Origin: Fluviibacter sp041311015
GTDB taxonomy: Bacteria; Pseudomonadota; Gammaproteobacteria; Burkholderiales; Rhodocyclaceae
NCBI GenBank assembly: GCA_041311015.1
Contig: JBFYKG010000001.1
Coordinates: 3,463 to 67,462, forward strand
Reading direction: 5' to 3'
DNA: 64,000 bases
Shown: positions 19,001-27,200 of the stretch, piece after piece
Position numbering within the stretch: the first letter of the stretch is position 1
Layout: the number at the start of each line of letters is the position of its first letter
The notes under the pieces: generated by a model
Database searches by the model: none
Told to the model about the DNA's origin: nothing
The model's input: only the letters and a program-made list of their open reading frames with translations
Made by a program: the position numbers and the translations under genes

Positions 19001-19361
19001 AACAGGCGCGATAGGGTTGCAACTCGTGCGCCTGTTCTGCCGGGTAGGAAAACGGAAAGACCTCGGCCTCGGGCTCGAGAAAGAAATCAAAGGGATTGTG
19101 GACGGCCATCTCCGCCACAAAATCCACCTCGATTCTGAATTCAGTGGTCTTTTCCGGAAAGACCATGCGCGCCAGATAGTTGGCCTGTGGGTCCTGCTGC
19201 CAGTTGATAAAGTGCTCACCAGGCAGAACCCGCATCGAGTAGCTCAGGATCCGGGTTCGCGCATGCGGACAGGGTCTGAGCCGGATGATCTGCGGCCCCA
19301 GGTTAATGGGGCGATCGTAGCGATAGTGGGTGACGTGATTGAGGGCAACGTGAATGGACAC
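16017..19361 (-). CDS. large transglutaminase-DUF2126 protein (Anbu cluster)
   Basis: A 1114-residue protein. Residues 1 to about 300 are a transglutaminase-like domain with Cys180 (RSGSCRDSAW), His229 (DLHAWCEVYLP) and Asp245 (GLDPTSGL). The remaining ~800 residues match the DUF2126 region, with marked blocks such as GQGKWYPGEQLPRWSL, GGNHFVLGG and PHFEFRFPHIG. Tail sequences of this kind have been compared with glutamine-synthetase-like or amidoligase folds, but this is not proven. The start is a GTG at 19361 with GGAG upstream. It lies between the peptidase gene and the ATP-grasp fusion on one strand, 21 bases from the latter. Confidence 0.88.
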   Translation of the reverse strand: MSIHVALNHVTHYRYDRPINLGPQIIRLRPCPHARTRILSYSMRVLPGEHFINWQQDPQANYLARMVFPEKTTEFRIEVDFVAEMAVHNPFDFFLEPEAEVFPFSYPAEQAHELQPYRACLGLTPAFRAYLATIPHEKVRTIDFLVGLNQRLQQDISYTIRMEPGVQSPEETLTKRSGSCRDSAWLLVQLLRHLGLAARFVSGYLIQLAPDIKSLDGPSGPEIDFTDLHAWCEVYLPGAGWIGLDPTSGLLAGEGHIPVACSPDPSSAAPVSGGLDECECEFEHSMQVTRIWEAPRVTKPYTEEAWLEIDAMGGQVDADLARLDVRLTQGGEPTFVSVDDRDGAEWNTEAMGPTKRLLSASLLDKLRAEYAPYGLRHYGQGKWYPGEQLPRWSLNIFWRKDGEPLWLNPSLVADERTDYCVTAEDAAAFLKGVAIRLGVAEKWVFPAFEDVWYYLWRERRLPENVDPFDSRLDDELERDRLRKVYMQGLDKTIGHVLPILRSYGSERWQSGPWFLRDERCYLIPGDSPLGYRLPLDSQPWCSRGDFPYVNAPDPTVEQPPLPTHEQLRIRVAGGAQAPESAAVGVGRYRVTSDPLEALKKPQMFESAGWITRTAMCAEPRQGKLYIFMPPTLCLEDYLEVLAAVEATAENMGLPVVIEGYEPPRDMRLTVLRVTPDPGVIEVNVQPASSWAELTHHTNFLYDAAHQTRLSTEKFMLDGRHTGTGGGNHFVLGGATPNDSPFLRRPDLLASMVAYWHNHPALSYLFSGLFIGPTSQAPRVDEARHESVRELEVAFEELRRQNGLFNNIPPWMIDRVLRNLLVDVTGNTHRAEFCIDKLYSPDSSTGRLGLLEMRAFEMPPHAHMSLAQQLLMRALIAKFWQQPYQPSSLIRWGTGLHDRFMLPHFVWADLCDVIEELNLSGYAFKAEWFAPHFEFRFPHIGEMDVHNVRMDLRVALEPWHVMGEEGMQGGTVRYVDSSLERIQVKVNGYVEGRHVVTCNGEVVPLHPTGVQGEYVAGVRYRAWQPPNCLHPTIGVHAPLTFDLVDTWMHRSLGGCQYHVAHPGGRNYDTFPVNAYEAEARRLARFFRIGHTPGSVRVNPSHLNPDFPLTLDLRLN

Positions 19362-19422
19362 AGCACAGCTCCGGAGGGATCATGAACACACCCTCTGTTA
19401 CGCAAAAGCTGTGCCAATGCGC

Positions 19423-20244
19423 CTACTGTTGACCGGCCAAAGTCTGGATTGAATGCGTGGGACGGGTTTCGGCAACGCTGCCGACCCGCAACGAGACAAG
19501 ACGCGCCTCTTCTGCGCTGGTCTCTGTCCAAACCGGATTGGGCAACGCACTGAAGACTTCCTTCAGTTTTTCACCCCAGGTGGTATGGATCTGATCGAAA
19601 TAGGCGTTGCTGGCATCAATATGACTGAAATGCGTCACTTCAAGCGTATCGGTCTTGTAGACCAGCATGTCGAGCGGTAGGCCCACCGACAGGTTGGATC
19701 GCAGGGTCGAATCCATCGAGACGAGCGCACATTTGGCGGCATCGCCCAGCGATGTTTCGGGACGGATCACCCGATCCAGAATCGGTTTGCCGTACTTGGA
19801 TTCGCCAATCTGAATGTAGGGTTTCTCGTCCGCACACTCGATAAAGTTGCCGGCCGAATAGACTTCGAAAATTCGGCAGCGCTCCCGCCCGATCTGGCCA
19901 CCGACAATCAGACTGCAATTGAAGTCGATCCCGAACTGCTGCAGGGCCTTGGCATCGCGATGATGCACAAAGCGGACCGCATCACCCACACACTGGGCGA
20001 CCTCGTACATGGATTGTGCTGCCAGAAGCCCTTTGTCCGACTCCATGATCTCTGCCAGATGCTGGCGCACAGCCTGCGTAATTGCCAGATTGCCGGCGGA
20101 CATCATGACGATGACCCGGTCGCCCGGTCGCTCGACAATACTCATCTTGCGGAAGGTACTGATCTGATCGATGCCGGCATTGGTCCGCGCGTCGGAAAGA
20201 AATACCAGACCCGCGTCAAGGCGGAGGGCAACACAATAAGTCAT
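19423..20244 (-). CDS. Anbu proteasome-like peptidase
   Basis: A 273-residue Ntn-hydrolase of the Anbu (ancestral beta subunit, bacterial proteasome homologue) class. The sequence begins M-T-Y-C, so removal of Met exposes the nucleophile Thr1. Asp17 (LSDARTN) and a Lys near position 32 (TFRKM) match the expected catalytic set. Anbu forms open ring or helical assemblies and has been hard to show as an active peptidase. The gene sits between alpha-E (stop 15 bases upstream) and the transglutaminase-DUF2126 gene, the standard context. Substrate and regulator are unknown; no ATPase partner is encoded nearby. Confidence 0.92.
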   Translation of the reverse strand: MTYCVALRLDAGLVFLSDARTNAGIDQISTFRKMSIVERPGDRVIVMMSAGNLAITQAVRQHLAEIMESDKGLLAAQSMYEVAQCVGDAVRFVHHRDAKALQQFGIDFNCSLIVGGQIGRERCRIFEVYSAGNFIECADEKPYIQIGESKYGKPILDRVIRPETSLGDAAKCALVSMDSTLRSNLSVGLPLDMLVYKTDTLEVTHFSHIDASNAYFDQIHTTWGEKLKEVFSALPNPVWTETSAEEARLVSLRVGSVAETRPTHSIQTLAGQQ

Positions 20245-20259
20245 AAGCAGTCAGGGGCG

Positions 20260-21225
20260 TCAGAGAACCAGAAAATCCTGACGCATTCTACCGCCCAGAT
20301 CATCAATATCGGCGAGTAATCGGGTCAACCAGTCATGTAGCCCGACCTCGGCGATTTCATCCAGCGTCAGATAGCGCAGCGTGGCCGCCAGCTTGCCGGC
20401 CCGACGCCGCGTCTCTTCGGAATTGCCATTCCCCACCAGCTGCAGGTTAGCGACCACCTCATTCATGCAGGAGGCGATGGAACGGGGCATGTCCGGGTTG
20501 AGGATGAGCAGTTCGGCAACGCGGGCACCGCTGATGGTGTCCCGATACACTTTCCGGTAGGCCTCGAAAGCGGATAGCGAGCGCAGCACGGCCTCCCAGT
20601 GATAGAACTCGCGCACCGCAAATTCAGGATCATCCGGATCGAGCATCCCGGCCTGGGCATCCTGGGTTTCGATCTGATGGAATCGCACGTCGATCATGCG
20701 CGCCGTACTATCAGCCCGCTCCAGGAAGGTACCCAGACGGATAAAGCGGAAAGCTTCATCCTTGATCATCGTGCCGATGGTGATGCCACGCGAGAGATGC
20801 GAACGGAGCTGGACCCATTCGAAGAACTTGCCCGGCTCGGCCAGTGGCAGGCCTTCGTCACAGAGTTGAAGAAACTCGAGCCAGGTGGCATTGGTTGTTT
20901 CCCATAGCCCCGTCGTGATCTGCCCGCGGACGGCCCGCGCGTTCTCGCGGGCGTTGTGCAGACTGCACCAGATCGAGGAGGGATTCTCTTCATCTAGCAC
21001 CATAAAGCGGATCACGGACTCGGGATTCACATCGCCAAACTTCTTCCGGTAGACCGGCATCAGCTCGGCCAGACCCAGCATACCCGCCAGGCTGGCTTCG
21101 GCTTCGCGTTGCTGCCCCGGCAGCAACGACTGCTGCAGACCGATATCAATCAGACGCGCTGTGTTTTCGGCGCGCTCGGTATAGCGGGCCATCCAGTACA
21201 AACTATCTGCGGTGCGGGAAAGCAT
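20260..21225 (-). CDS. alpha-E domain protein (DUF403)
   Basis: A 321-residue all-helical protein beginning MLSRTADSLYWMARYTERAENTARLID, the signature of the alpha-E family. Another recognisable block is LDEENPSSIWCSLHNARENARAVRGQI. No catalytic residues can be named; the family is known only from association with ATP-grasp, transglutaminase and Anbu genes. It lies between the ATP-grasp gene (55-base gap) and the Anbu peptidase (15-base gap). A second alpha-E copy is fused to the other ATP-grasp protein of the same operon. Confidence 0.9.
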   Translation of the reverse strand: MLSRTADSLYWMARYTERAENTARLIDIGLQQSLLPGQQREAEASLAGMLGLAELMPVYRKKFGDVNPESVIRFMVLDEENPSSIWCSLHNARENARAVRGQITTGLWETTNATWLEFLQLCDEGLPLAEPGKFFEWVQLRSHLSRGITIGTMIKDEAFRFIRLGTFLERADSTARMIDVRFHQIETQDAQAGMLDPDDPEFAVREFYHWEAVLRSLSAFEAYRKVYRDTISGARVAELLILNPDMPRSIASCMNEVVANLQLVGNGNSEETRRRAGKLAATLRYLTLDEIAEVGLHDWLTRLLADIDDLGGRMRQDFLVL

Positions 21226-21280
21226 GGGAACTACCTCGGGAATTTCTGCAATCGGGTCATAAAGCTAAAGTGATGGCGCA

Positions 21281-22687
21281 TCAATCGGCAGCCACCCAGG
21301 TGTCTTTGGTGCCGCCACCCTGGGAGGAGTTCACGACCAGTGAGCCCTCCTTGAGCGCAACACGCGTCAGGCCGCCGGGCACCATACGCACGCCACTCGG
21401 TGAGCTGAGCACAAAGGGGCGCAAATCAATGTGCCGGGGTGCAATGCCCTTTTCCACCATGGTGGGACAGGTCGACAACGAGAGGGTGGGCTGCGCGATA
21501 TAGGCATCGGGGTGCGCCTTGAGCTTGGCGCGGAAATCCTCGATTTCGGCACGCGATGCGGCCGGGCCGATCAGCATGCCGTAGCCGCCGGCACCATGTA
21601 CCTCCTTGACGACGAGCTTGTCCAGATTGTCGAGCACGTACTTCAGGGAATCGGCTTCGGAACAGATATGGGTCGGCACGTTGTGCAGGATCGGCTCCTG
21701 CCCCAGATAGAAGCGGATCATGTCCGGCACATACGGGTAGATCGACTTATCGTCGGCCACACCCGTGCCGATGGCATTAGCCAGTGTCACACGGCCGGCG
21801 CGGTAGGCCCGCATCAGGCCAGGCACGCCGAGCATCGAATCCTTGTTAAACACTTCCGGATCCAGATAGTCATCGTCGATACGACGGTAGATGACGTCCA
21901 CCCGTTTCTTGCCATGCGTGGTGTGCATGTAGACCGTATCGTCCTCCACCATCAGATCGCGGCCCTCGACCAGCTCGACCCCCATCTGCTGGGCCAGGAA
22001 GGCATGTTCGAAATAGGCCGAGTTATAGAGGCCCGGGGTCAGCACCACCACGGTGGGGTCTTCCAGCGCATCCGGCGCACCCTGACGCAGGGTCTCGAGC
22101 AGCAGATCCGGATAATGGGCCACCGGCGCGATGCGGTGTGCACCAAAGAGGTCCGGGAACAGCCGCATCATCATCTTGCGGTTCTCCAGCATGTACGACA
22201 CGCCAGACGGTACCCGCAGGTTATCTTCCAGAACGTACCACTCGTTCTCGCCCACGCAGACCAGATCGATGCCGGCAATCATGGCGTAAATGCCGGCGGG
22301 CACATCCAGATCCAGCATCTCTTTGCGGAACTGGGCATTACCCAGCACCCGGTTGGCCGGGATGATGCCGGCACGCAGGATATCGCCACGCCCATAGACA
22401 TCCTTGAGGAACAGGTTCAGCGCCTGCACCCGCTGCGACAGCCCCTTCTCAAGACGCGCCCAGTGCGAGGCCGGAATAATTCGGGGCACCAGGTCAAAGG
22501 GGATCAGCCGCTCGGTCCCGACATCGTCACCGTACACGGAGAAGGTGATGCCGACCTGCCGGAAGAGATGATCGGCTTCTGCCTTCTTGCCTTCCAGGAA
22601 CCCGGAATGGCGCGCAGTCTTCCACCGTTCAAAGCCCTCGTAGTGGGGGCGGACGGTACCGTTTTCGAGCAACATTTCGTCAAACAT
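21281..22687 (-). CDS. circularly permuted type-2 ATP-grasp protein
   Basis: A 468-residue ATP-grasp protein, first gene of the Anbu operon. Family blocks include EWYVLEDNLRVPSGVSYMLE, VVLTPGLYNSAYFEH, DKLVVKEVHGAGGYGML and a C-terminus ending GGGTKDTWVAAD. It is predicted to form an acyl-phosphate and ligate an amine, as ATP-grasp amide ligases do. I chose the ATG at 22687 because GAGGAAG precedes it; the frame is open to 22828, but that extension is not family-like. The sister domain in the fusion gene is clearly related but diverged. Confidence 0.9.
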   Translation of the reverse strand: MFDEMLLENGTVRPHYEGFERWKTARHSGFLEGKKAEADHLFRQVGITFSVYGDDVGTERLIPFDLVPRIIPASHWARLEKGLSQRVQALNLFLKDVYGRGDILRAGIIPANRVLGNAQFRKEMLDLDVPAGIYAMIAGIDLVCVGENEWYVLEDNLRVPSGVSYMLENRKMMMRLFPDLFGAHRIAPVAHYPDLLLETLRQGAPDALEDPTVVVLTPGLYNSAYFEHAFLAQQMGVELVEGRDLMVEDDTVYMHTTHGKKRVDVIYRRIDDDYLDPEVFNKDSMLGVPGLMRAYRAGRVTLANAIGTGVADDKSIYPYVPDMIRFYLGQEPILHNVPTHICSEADSLKYVLDNLDKLVVKEVHGAGGYGMLIGPAASRAEIEDFRAKLKAHPDAYIAQPTLSLSTCPTMVEKGIAPRHIDLRPFVLSSPSGVRMVPGGLTRVALKEGSLVVNSSQGGGTKDTWVAAD

Positions 22688-22731
22688 GATCTTCCTCGCC
22701 GATGCGAACTGAGAGAGTGCACCCTGACTAA

Positions 22732-22748
22732 TACAAGAAGCGTGCCAA
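22732..22748 (-). promoter_or_regulatory. sigma-54-like promoter of the Anbu operon
   Basis: The minus strand reads TTGGCACGCTTCTTGTA, close to the sigma-54 pattern TGGCACG-N4-TTGCW with correct spacing. The -24 GG is present; the -12 GC is GT, which is a significant mismatch. A start site about 12 bases downstream would leave a leader of roughly 34 bases to the ATG at 22687. No enhancer-binding site was identified. Inference only. Confidence 0.4.
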
Positions 22749-22932
22749 CATCGCGGGGATCCCCCCGGGCGCGCCGAACGACACCGGCACCCGTCTTCGC
22801 CCGATACAGCACAAGAATGAGGCAACAACCTGACTGTTGCCGCACGCCACGCACAGACCTGGTGCGGCGGTTCCCCGCGCGCCCCATCCCGGTGCTCCTG
22901 ACCTGAGGACGCGCGGATGCTAGGATGGGAAC

Positions 22933-23403
22933 ATGCACTCGATACTGACCTGGATCCTCAACGGCACGCTGATCGCCCTGGCCGTGTTCATTCACTATGA
23001 AACGCTGTACAGCCTCGCCAGCGCGCTGCCGCGTCTGACACGCATCCCGCCGCGCTACCGGGTGCTGCTGGGTGTCTTTGCCATTCTGGTGGCACACGCG
23101 GTCGAAATCTGGGTCTTTGCCTTCGGCTACTTCGCCATGATCAACATGGGCATGGGCACGCTGTTCGGCATGACGACGCCGGACCTGCTGAGTGATTGCG
23201 TCTATCTGTCGTGGATTGCCTTCACGACCGTCGGCTTTGGCGATGTGGCCGCCAATGGTGACCTGCGCTTCCTACCCGGCCTCGAGGCACTGACCGGGTT
23301 CGTGCTGATCACCTGGTCAGCCTCGTTCCTGTTCATTGAAATGCAGAAGTTCTGGCCGATGAGCCGCCACATCGAGCACCCGCCCGGCCCCCGGGATCAC
23401 TAG
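22933..23403 (+). CDS. small ion channel, K+-channel-like pore
   Basis: A 156-residue inner-membrane protein with three hydrophobic segments (about residues 3-25, 45-72 and 115-138). The selectivity-filter-like motif TTVGFGDV is at about residues 97-104, as in two-TM potassium channels. No cytosolic regulatory domain is present. It is divergent from the Anbu operon across 245 bases. Ion selectivity is inferred from the filter motif. Confidence 0.8.
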   Translation: MHSILTWILNGTLIALAVFIHYETLYSLASALPRLTRIPPRYRVLLGVFAILVAHAVEIWVFAFGYFAMINMGMGTLFGMTTPDLLSDCVYLSWIAFTTVGFGDVAANGDLRFLPGLEALTGFVLITWSASFLFIEMQKFWPMSRHIEHPPGPRDH

Positions 23404-23428
23404 CACCCCGCGTTGCGGCCTGCGCGAA

Positions 23429-23437
23429 TGCTAAAAT
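23429..23437 (+). promoter_or_regulatory. candidate extended -10 promoter for uppP
   Basis: TGCTAAAAT fits the extended -10 pattern (TGn plus a TATAAT-like hexamer). It lies 80 bases upstream of the uppP start in a gap without genes. No good -35 at normal spacing is present, as is common for extended -10 promoters. Confidence 0.35.
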
Positions 23438-23517
23438 CCGGGTTGTGAGTGCCCGCGTCCACGCCCCTGGCGTCTGTGACGTGACGGCAAGTTTCCAGCC
23501 CCCTAGAGCACCCCCGC

Positions 23518-24342
23518 ATGGATACCGTTCTGCTGCTTAAAGCCATGATTCTCGGCATCGTCGAGGGTCTGACCGAGTTTCTCCCGATTTCTTCAACTGG
23601 CCACCTGATCCTGGCGGGTGATCTGCTCGACTTCAACGATGAGGCCGGCAAGGTCTTCGAGATCGTCATCCAGTTCGGAGCCATCCTTGCGGTGATCTGG
23701 GAATACCGTGCCCGCCTGTGGGAAACCGTGTCGTCGTGCACGACCAGTCGTAAATCCCAACGGTTCCTGATCAATGTGGGGGTTGCCTTCCTGCCCCTGG
23801 CCGGACTCGGCTTTCTGTTCCATAAAACGATCAAGGCCCATCTGTTCAATCCGATCTCGGTTGCAGCGGCCTTCATCATCGGCGGCCTCATCATCTTCTG
23901 GGCCGAGCGGCGTCAACACCATGTGCGGGTGCCTTCGGTGGATGATATGACCCTGAAGGACGCGCTCATGCTTGGCTGCATTCAGGCGCTGGCGCTCATC
24001 CCCGGCACCTCGCGCTCCGGTGCCACGATCATCGGCGGCCTGCTCATGGGCCTGTCGCGTAAAGCGGCTACCGAGTTCTCGTTCTTTCTCGCCATCCCGA
24101 CGCTGGGCGTGGCCACGGTGTATCAGGTCTATAAGGAATGGGCAACGATCCAGAACACCGATCTAGGCATGTGGGCCGTGGGCTTTGCCTCGGCGTTCAT
24201 TTCCGCCTTCCTCTGTATCCGCTGGTTGTTGCGCTATATCACCACGCACAATTTCATCATCTTCGCGTGGTACCGGATCATCTTCGGCGTGGTCGTGCTG
24301 GTGACAGCCTATACCGGCCTGGTCAGCTGGTCTGCCCACTAG
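23518..24342 (+). CDS. uppP: undecaprenyl-diphosphatase UppP
   Basis: A 274-residue polytopic membrane enzyme that dephosphorylates undecaprenyl diphosphate, recycling the lipid carrier for peptidoglycan synthesis; it is also linked to bacitracin resistance. The two conserved motifs are intact: EGLTEFLPISSTGH near residues 17-30 and PGTSRSGATI near 160-170. About eight membrane segments are visible. The gene precedes an RNB exonuclease gene by nine bases and sits a few genes upstream of mtgA, another peptidoglycan enzyme. Confidence 0.95.
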   Translation: MDTVLLLKAMILGIVEGLTEFLPISSTGHLILAGDLLDFNDEAGKVFEIVIQFGAILAVIWEYRARLWETVSSCTTSRKSQRFLINVGVAFLPLAGLGFLFHKTIKAHLFNPISVAAAFIIGGLIIFWAERRQHHVRVPSVDDMTLKDALMLGCIQALALIPGTSRSGATIIGGLLMGLSRKAATEFSFFLAIPTLGVATVYQVYKEWATIQNTDLGMWAVGFASAFISAFLCIRWLLRYITTHNFIIFAWYRIIFGVVVLVTAYTGLVSWSAH

Positions 24343-24351
24343 GTTGCTTGC

Positions 24352-26403
24352 ATGAGTGAGTACGTCCTCTTCGAGGAAGGCGGCAGCTTTCGCGCGGCCA
24401 CCATCCAGACGGATCAGAACACGACCCTGCAGGTCGAGCTGCCGGGTGGCAAGCGACAGAAGCTGAAATCTGCCCAAGTGCTGCTCCGTTTCAAGGACCC
24501 GTCACCCGCGCAGCTCTTGCCGATGGCCGAACCCCTAGCGGCGGATATGGATCCGGCCTTTCTGTGGGAATGTGCCCCCGAAACCGAATTTTCAATCGGT
24601 GATCTCGCCGCCGATTACTACGGCCACGCCCCATCGGCGACGGAGCATGCTGCCTTGCTGTTGGCCCTGCACAATGCACCCGTTTACTTCCACCGTCGCG
24701 GTAAGGGCATCTTCCGGCGCGCGCCGCCCGATATCCTGAAGGCGGCGCTGGCCGGGCAGGAAAAAAAACGCCTGCAGGCCGAGGCCATCGAGCGCATGGC
24801 GGGTGAGCTCGTTGCAGGCACGCTGCCGGCTGAACTGGCCGACCAGATCGAATCCCTGCTGGTGCAGCCCGACCGGAACCGACTGGAAGTCAAAGCCTTT
24901 GAGGCTGCCTGCGCCGAAACCAAGGAATCGCCCGCAGCGTTGCTTTTGCGTTGTGGCGCCTTTCCCGATGCCTATCACTGGCACTACCGGCGCTTTGTGG
25001 CCGAACGATTCCCCAGGGGTACCGGCTTCCCGGCGCTGCCTGAACCGGCCTCGCCGGGTGATCTGCCATTGGCCGATGTACAGGCCATCTCGATTGACGA
25101 CGCCAATACCACTGAAATTGACGATGCACTGTCCGTCATGCGTCTGCCGGGTATCGGCTGGCGATTTGGTATTCACATTGCAGCGCCGGGTCTGGGCATT
25201 CTGCCGGGATCGGCCCACGATGGTGTGGCCCGCGCCCGGCTGTCGACCGTATACATGCCCGGCCACAAGATCACGATGTTGCCCGATGATCTGGTGACGC
25301 GCTTCACACTGGCTGCTGGCCAGACCTGTCCGGCAGTCTCGCTCTACATCACCACCGACGAACAGTTCGACATCCTGAATCACGAGTCACGCGTTGAGCG
25401 CGTACCCATTGTGGCGAATCTGCGCCTGCACGAGATCGAGCCCCACATGGACACCGAGGCGCTCAACCGGGGCGAAACGCCGTCCTGTGCCCATGGCGAT
25501 ACCCTGCTCACCCTGTGGCGATTCGCCGGCGCCTGTGCCGGGCGTCGCGGTAAGCCGGCCACCCAGGCCGGGTTGCATGACTACCATTACCAGATTGACG
25601 GGCCGCTGCATGACAAGACCAGTGGCGCGATCCTGGACCCGGCCGCCTGCCGCGTGCACATCGAGGCCCGCAAGCGCGGCAGCCCCGTCGATATGCTGGT
25701 GGCCGAACTGATGATTCTGGCCAATGCCACCTGGGGGCAACTGCTGGCCGATCACAACGTGCCCGGCCTGTATCGTGGCCAGGTGGCGGGCAAGGTCCGC
25801 ATGACGACCTCGGCGCTCCCGCACGAGGGGCTGGGCGTGGCCTGCTACGCCTGGAGCACCTCGCCGTTACGGCGTTATGCCGACCTGATCAATCAGTGGC
25901 AACTGATTGCCGTGCTGACCGGCAAGCCGGCGCCATTTGTGCCCCGTTCACCCGAACTATTTGCGGCCATGCGCGACTTTGATCTGACGTATTCCGGTTA
26001 TGCCGACTTCCAGCGCCGAATGGAACGCTACTGGTGTCTGCGCTGGCTGCAACAAACAGGCACGACCCAGTGCGAGGGTACGCTCATGCGTCATGCACCG
26101 AATGTGCGGGTGGATGGCCTGCCGCTGGTGGTAGCCGTACCGTCTGCACCCGCACTACCGCCGGGCAGCCGTATCCGCCTGAGCCTGGCCGAATCCGACC
26201 TGCTGGAACTCTCGGTCCAGACCCGCTTCGAGTCGATTCTCAGTGCCGATGCGGCCGATACCGGCGAGGATCTGGAAATCCTGGATGAGGTCGACGTTGA
26301 AGATGCTCTGGTCGATGCCGAAGAGGCCGAAGCCACCGCAGAGAGCCCAGCAGATCCGTCGACAGAAACTACGCCCGTCGAAAACCCCGGTGCCGTTCAC
26401 TGA
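24352..26403 (+). CDS. RNB-domain exoribonuclease (RNase II-like)
   Basis: A 683-residue 3'-5' exoribonuclease of the RNB family. The catalytic aspartate block SIDDANTTEIDDALSV is at about residues 245-261, and the active-site Arg is in SPLRRYADLINQWQL near residue 505. N-terminal cold-shock-like and winged-helix regions are plausible; the C-terminal S1-like domain is degenerate. The last ~40 residues are very acidic (Asp/Glu-rich). Compared with RNase R it is short and lacks a basic tail. It probably degrades unstructured RNA in the cytosol. Confidence 0.85.
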   Translation: MSEYVLFEEGGSFRAATIQTDQNTTLQVELPGGKRQKLKSAQVLLRFKDPSPAQLLPMAEPLAADMDPAFLWECAPETEFSIGDLAADYYGHAPSATEHAALLLALHNAPVYFHRRGKGIFRRAPPDILKAALAGQEKKRLQAEAIERMAGELVAGTLPAELADQIESLLVQPDRNRLEVKAFEAACAETKESPAALLLRCGAFPDAYHWHYRRFVAERFPRGTGFPALPEPASPGDLPLADVQAISIDDANTTEIDDALSVMRLPGIGWRFGIHIAAPGLGILPGSAHDGVARARLSTVYMPGHKITMLPDDLVTRFTLAAGQTCPAVSLYITTDEQFDILNHESRVERVPIVANLRLHEIEPHMDTEALNRGETPSCAHGDTLLTLWRFAGACAGRRGKPATQAGLHDYHYQIDGPLHDKTSGAILDPAACRVHIEARKRGSPVDMLVAELMILANATWGQLLADHNVPGLYRGQVAGKVRMTTSALPHEGLGVACYAWSTSPLRRYADLINQWQLIAVLTGKPAPFVPRSPELFAAMRDFDLTYSGYADFQRRMERYWCLRWLQQTGTTQCEGTLMRHAPNVRVDGLPLVVAVPSAPALPPGSRIRLSLAESDLLELSVQTRFESILSADAADTGEDLEILDEVDVEDALVDAEEAEATAESPADPSTETTPVENPGAVH

Positions 26404-26426
26404 CACCCCTGCGCTGCGACTACAAT
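26396..26426 (+). promoter_or_regulatory. candidate promoter, leaderless tonB-like transcript
   Basis: TACAAT (26421-26426) with a weak TTCACT 19 bases upstream (26396-26401). A start site seven bases after the hexamer falls on the A of the ATG at 26433, and no ribosome site precedes that ATG. The gap after the RNB gene is only 29 bases. Confidence 0.3.
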
Positions 26427-26432
26427 AGCGCC

Positions 26433-27200
26433 ATGACCGTGGCGCCCCCCACTCCGCAACCGCCCGAGGATCAGGAACACTGGGTCCCCAAACCACTCGG
26501 CTGGCGGCTGATTTTCAGCGATCGCCTGCTGTGGATGGCGATCGGGGCCTCGTTCATCGTGCACCTGTTCCTGCTGGCCCCGCAGTACGGTATCAAGATC
26601 CCCCAGCGGGGCGATAAATCCTTGTGGGTCTCATTCCGGTCGCTTAGCCAACCGATGACACGCAAGACGCCGGCACCCAAGGTCGCCGTAGAAAGCAGCA
26701 CCCGCGAAACCCCCAAACAAGAGGCCCGCGAACGCGTTACGCGGCCCGAGGCAGCGACCCGTGCGACAAGCCCACAGATCAAAGCCCCGCCCGCCGATGC
26801 GACGCCACAGAATAGCGCCCCGTCCACGAGCGCGGCATCGACCGGCGGCCGACGCGTCACACTCACCCCGGGCATGAAGGATTACCGCTACAGCCAGTAT
26901 CTGGAAGACTGGCGGCGCAAGGTCGAGCGCATCGGCGCCATGAATTACCCGGACGAAGCCCGGGGTAAATTTTTCGGATCCCTCGTGATGTCGGTGGCCT
27001 TACGTCCCGATGGCAGCATCGACCGGATCGTTATCGTCCGCTCATCCGGTAACAAGGTGCTCGATGATGCCGCCAGGCGTATCGTGACGATGGCAGCTCC
27101 CTTTGCCCCTTTCCCGCCGGATATCCGCAAGGAAACCGACTACCTCGATATCACGCGCACCTGGAACTTTACCCGGGGCGATGCACTGGAAACACGATGA
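26433..27200 (+). CDS. TonB-like energy transducer protein
   Basis: A 255-residue protein with one N-terminal membrane anchor (ASFIVHLFLLAP near residues 40-52, containing the Ser-x3-His pattern of TonB anchors). A Pro/Thr/Ala-rich periplasmic linker follows, then a C-terminal TonB domain (YPDEARGKFFGSLVMSVALR, DGSIDRIVIVRSSGNKVLD). TonB proteins couple inner-membrane proton force to outer-membrane transporters. No exbB/exbD or receptor lies nearby, so the partner is unknown. The stop overlaps the aroE start (ATGA). Confidence 0.85.
   Translation: MTVAPPTPQPPEDQEHWVPKPLGWRLIFSDRLLWMAIGASFIVHLFLLAPQYGIKIPQRGDKSLWVSFRSLSQPMTRKTPAPKVAVESSTRETPKQEARERVTRPEAATRATSPQIKAPPADATPQNSAPSTSAASTGGRRVTLTPGMKDYRYSQYLEDWRRKVERIGAMNYPDEARGKFFGSLVMSVALRPDGSIDRIVIVRSSGNKVLDDAARRIVTMAAPFAPFPPDIRKETDYLDITRTWNFTRGDALETR

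Noticed and set aside
21431..22906. 491-codon open frame on the plus strand opposite the ATP-grasp gene
   Set aside because: It is the antisense shadow of a conserved gene in GC-rich DNA; the product has no signal peptide, domain pattern or ribosome site, and is rich in His/Arg/Gln as such shadows are.
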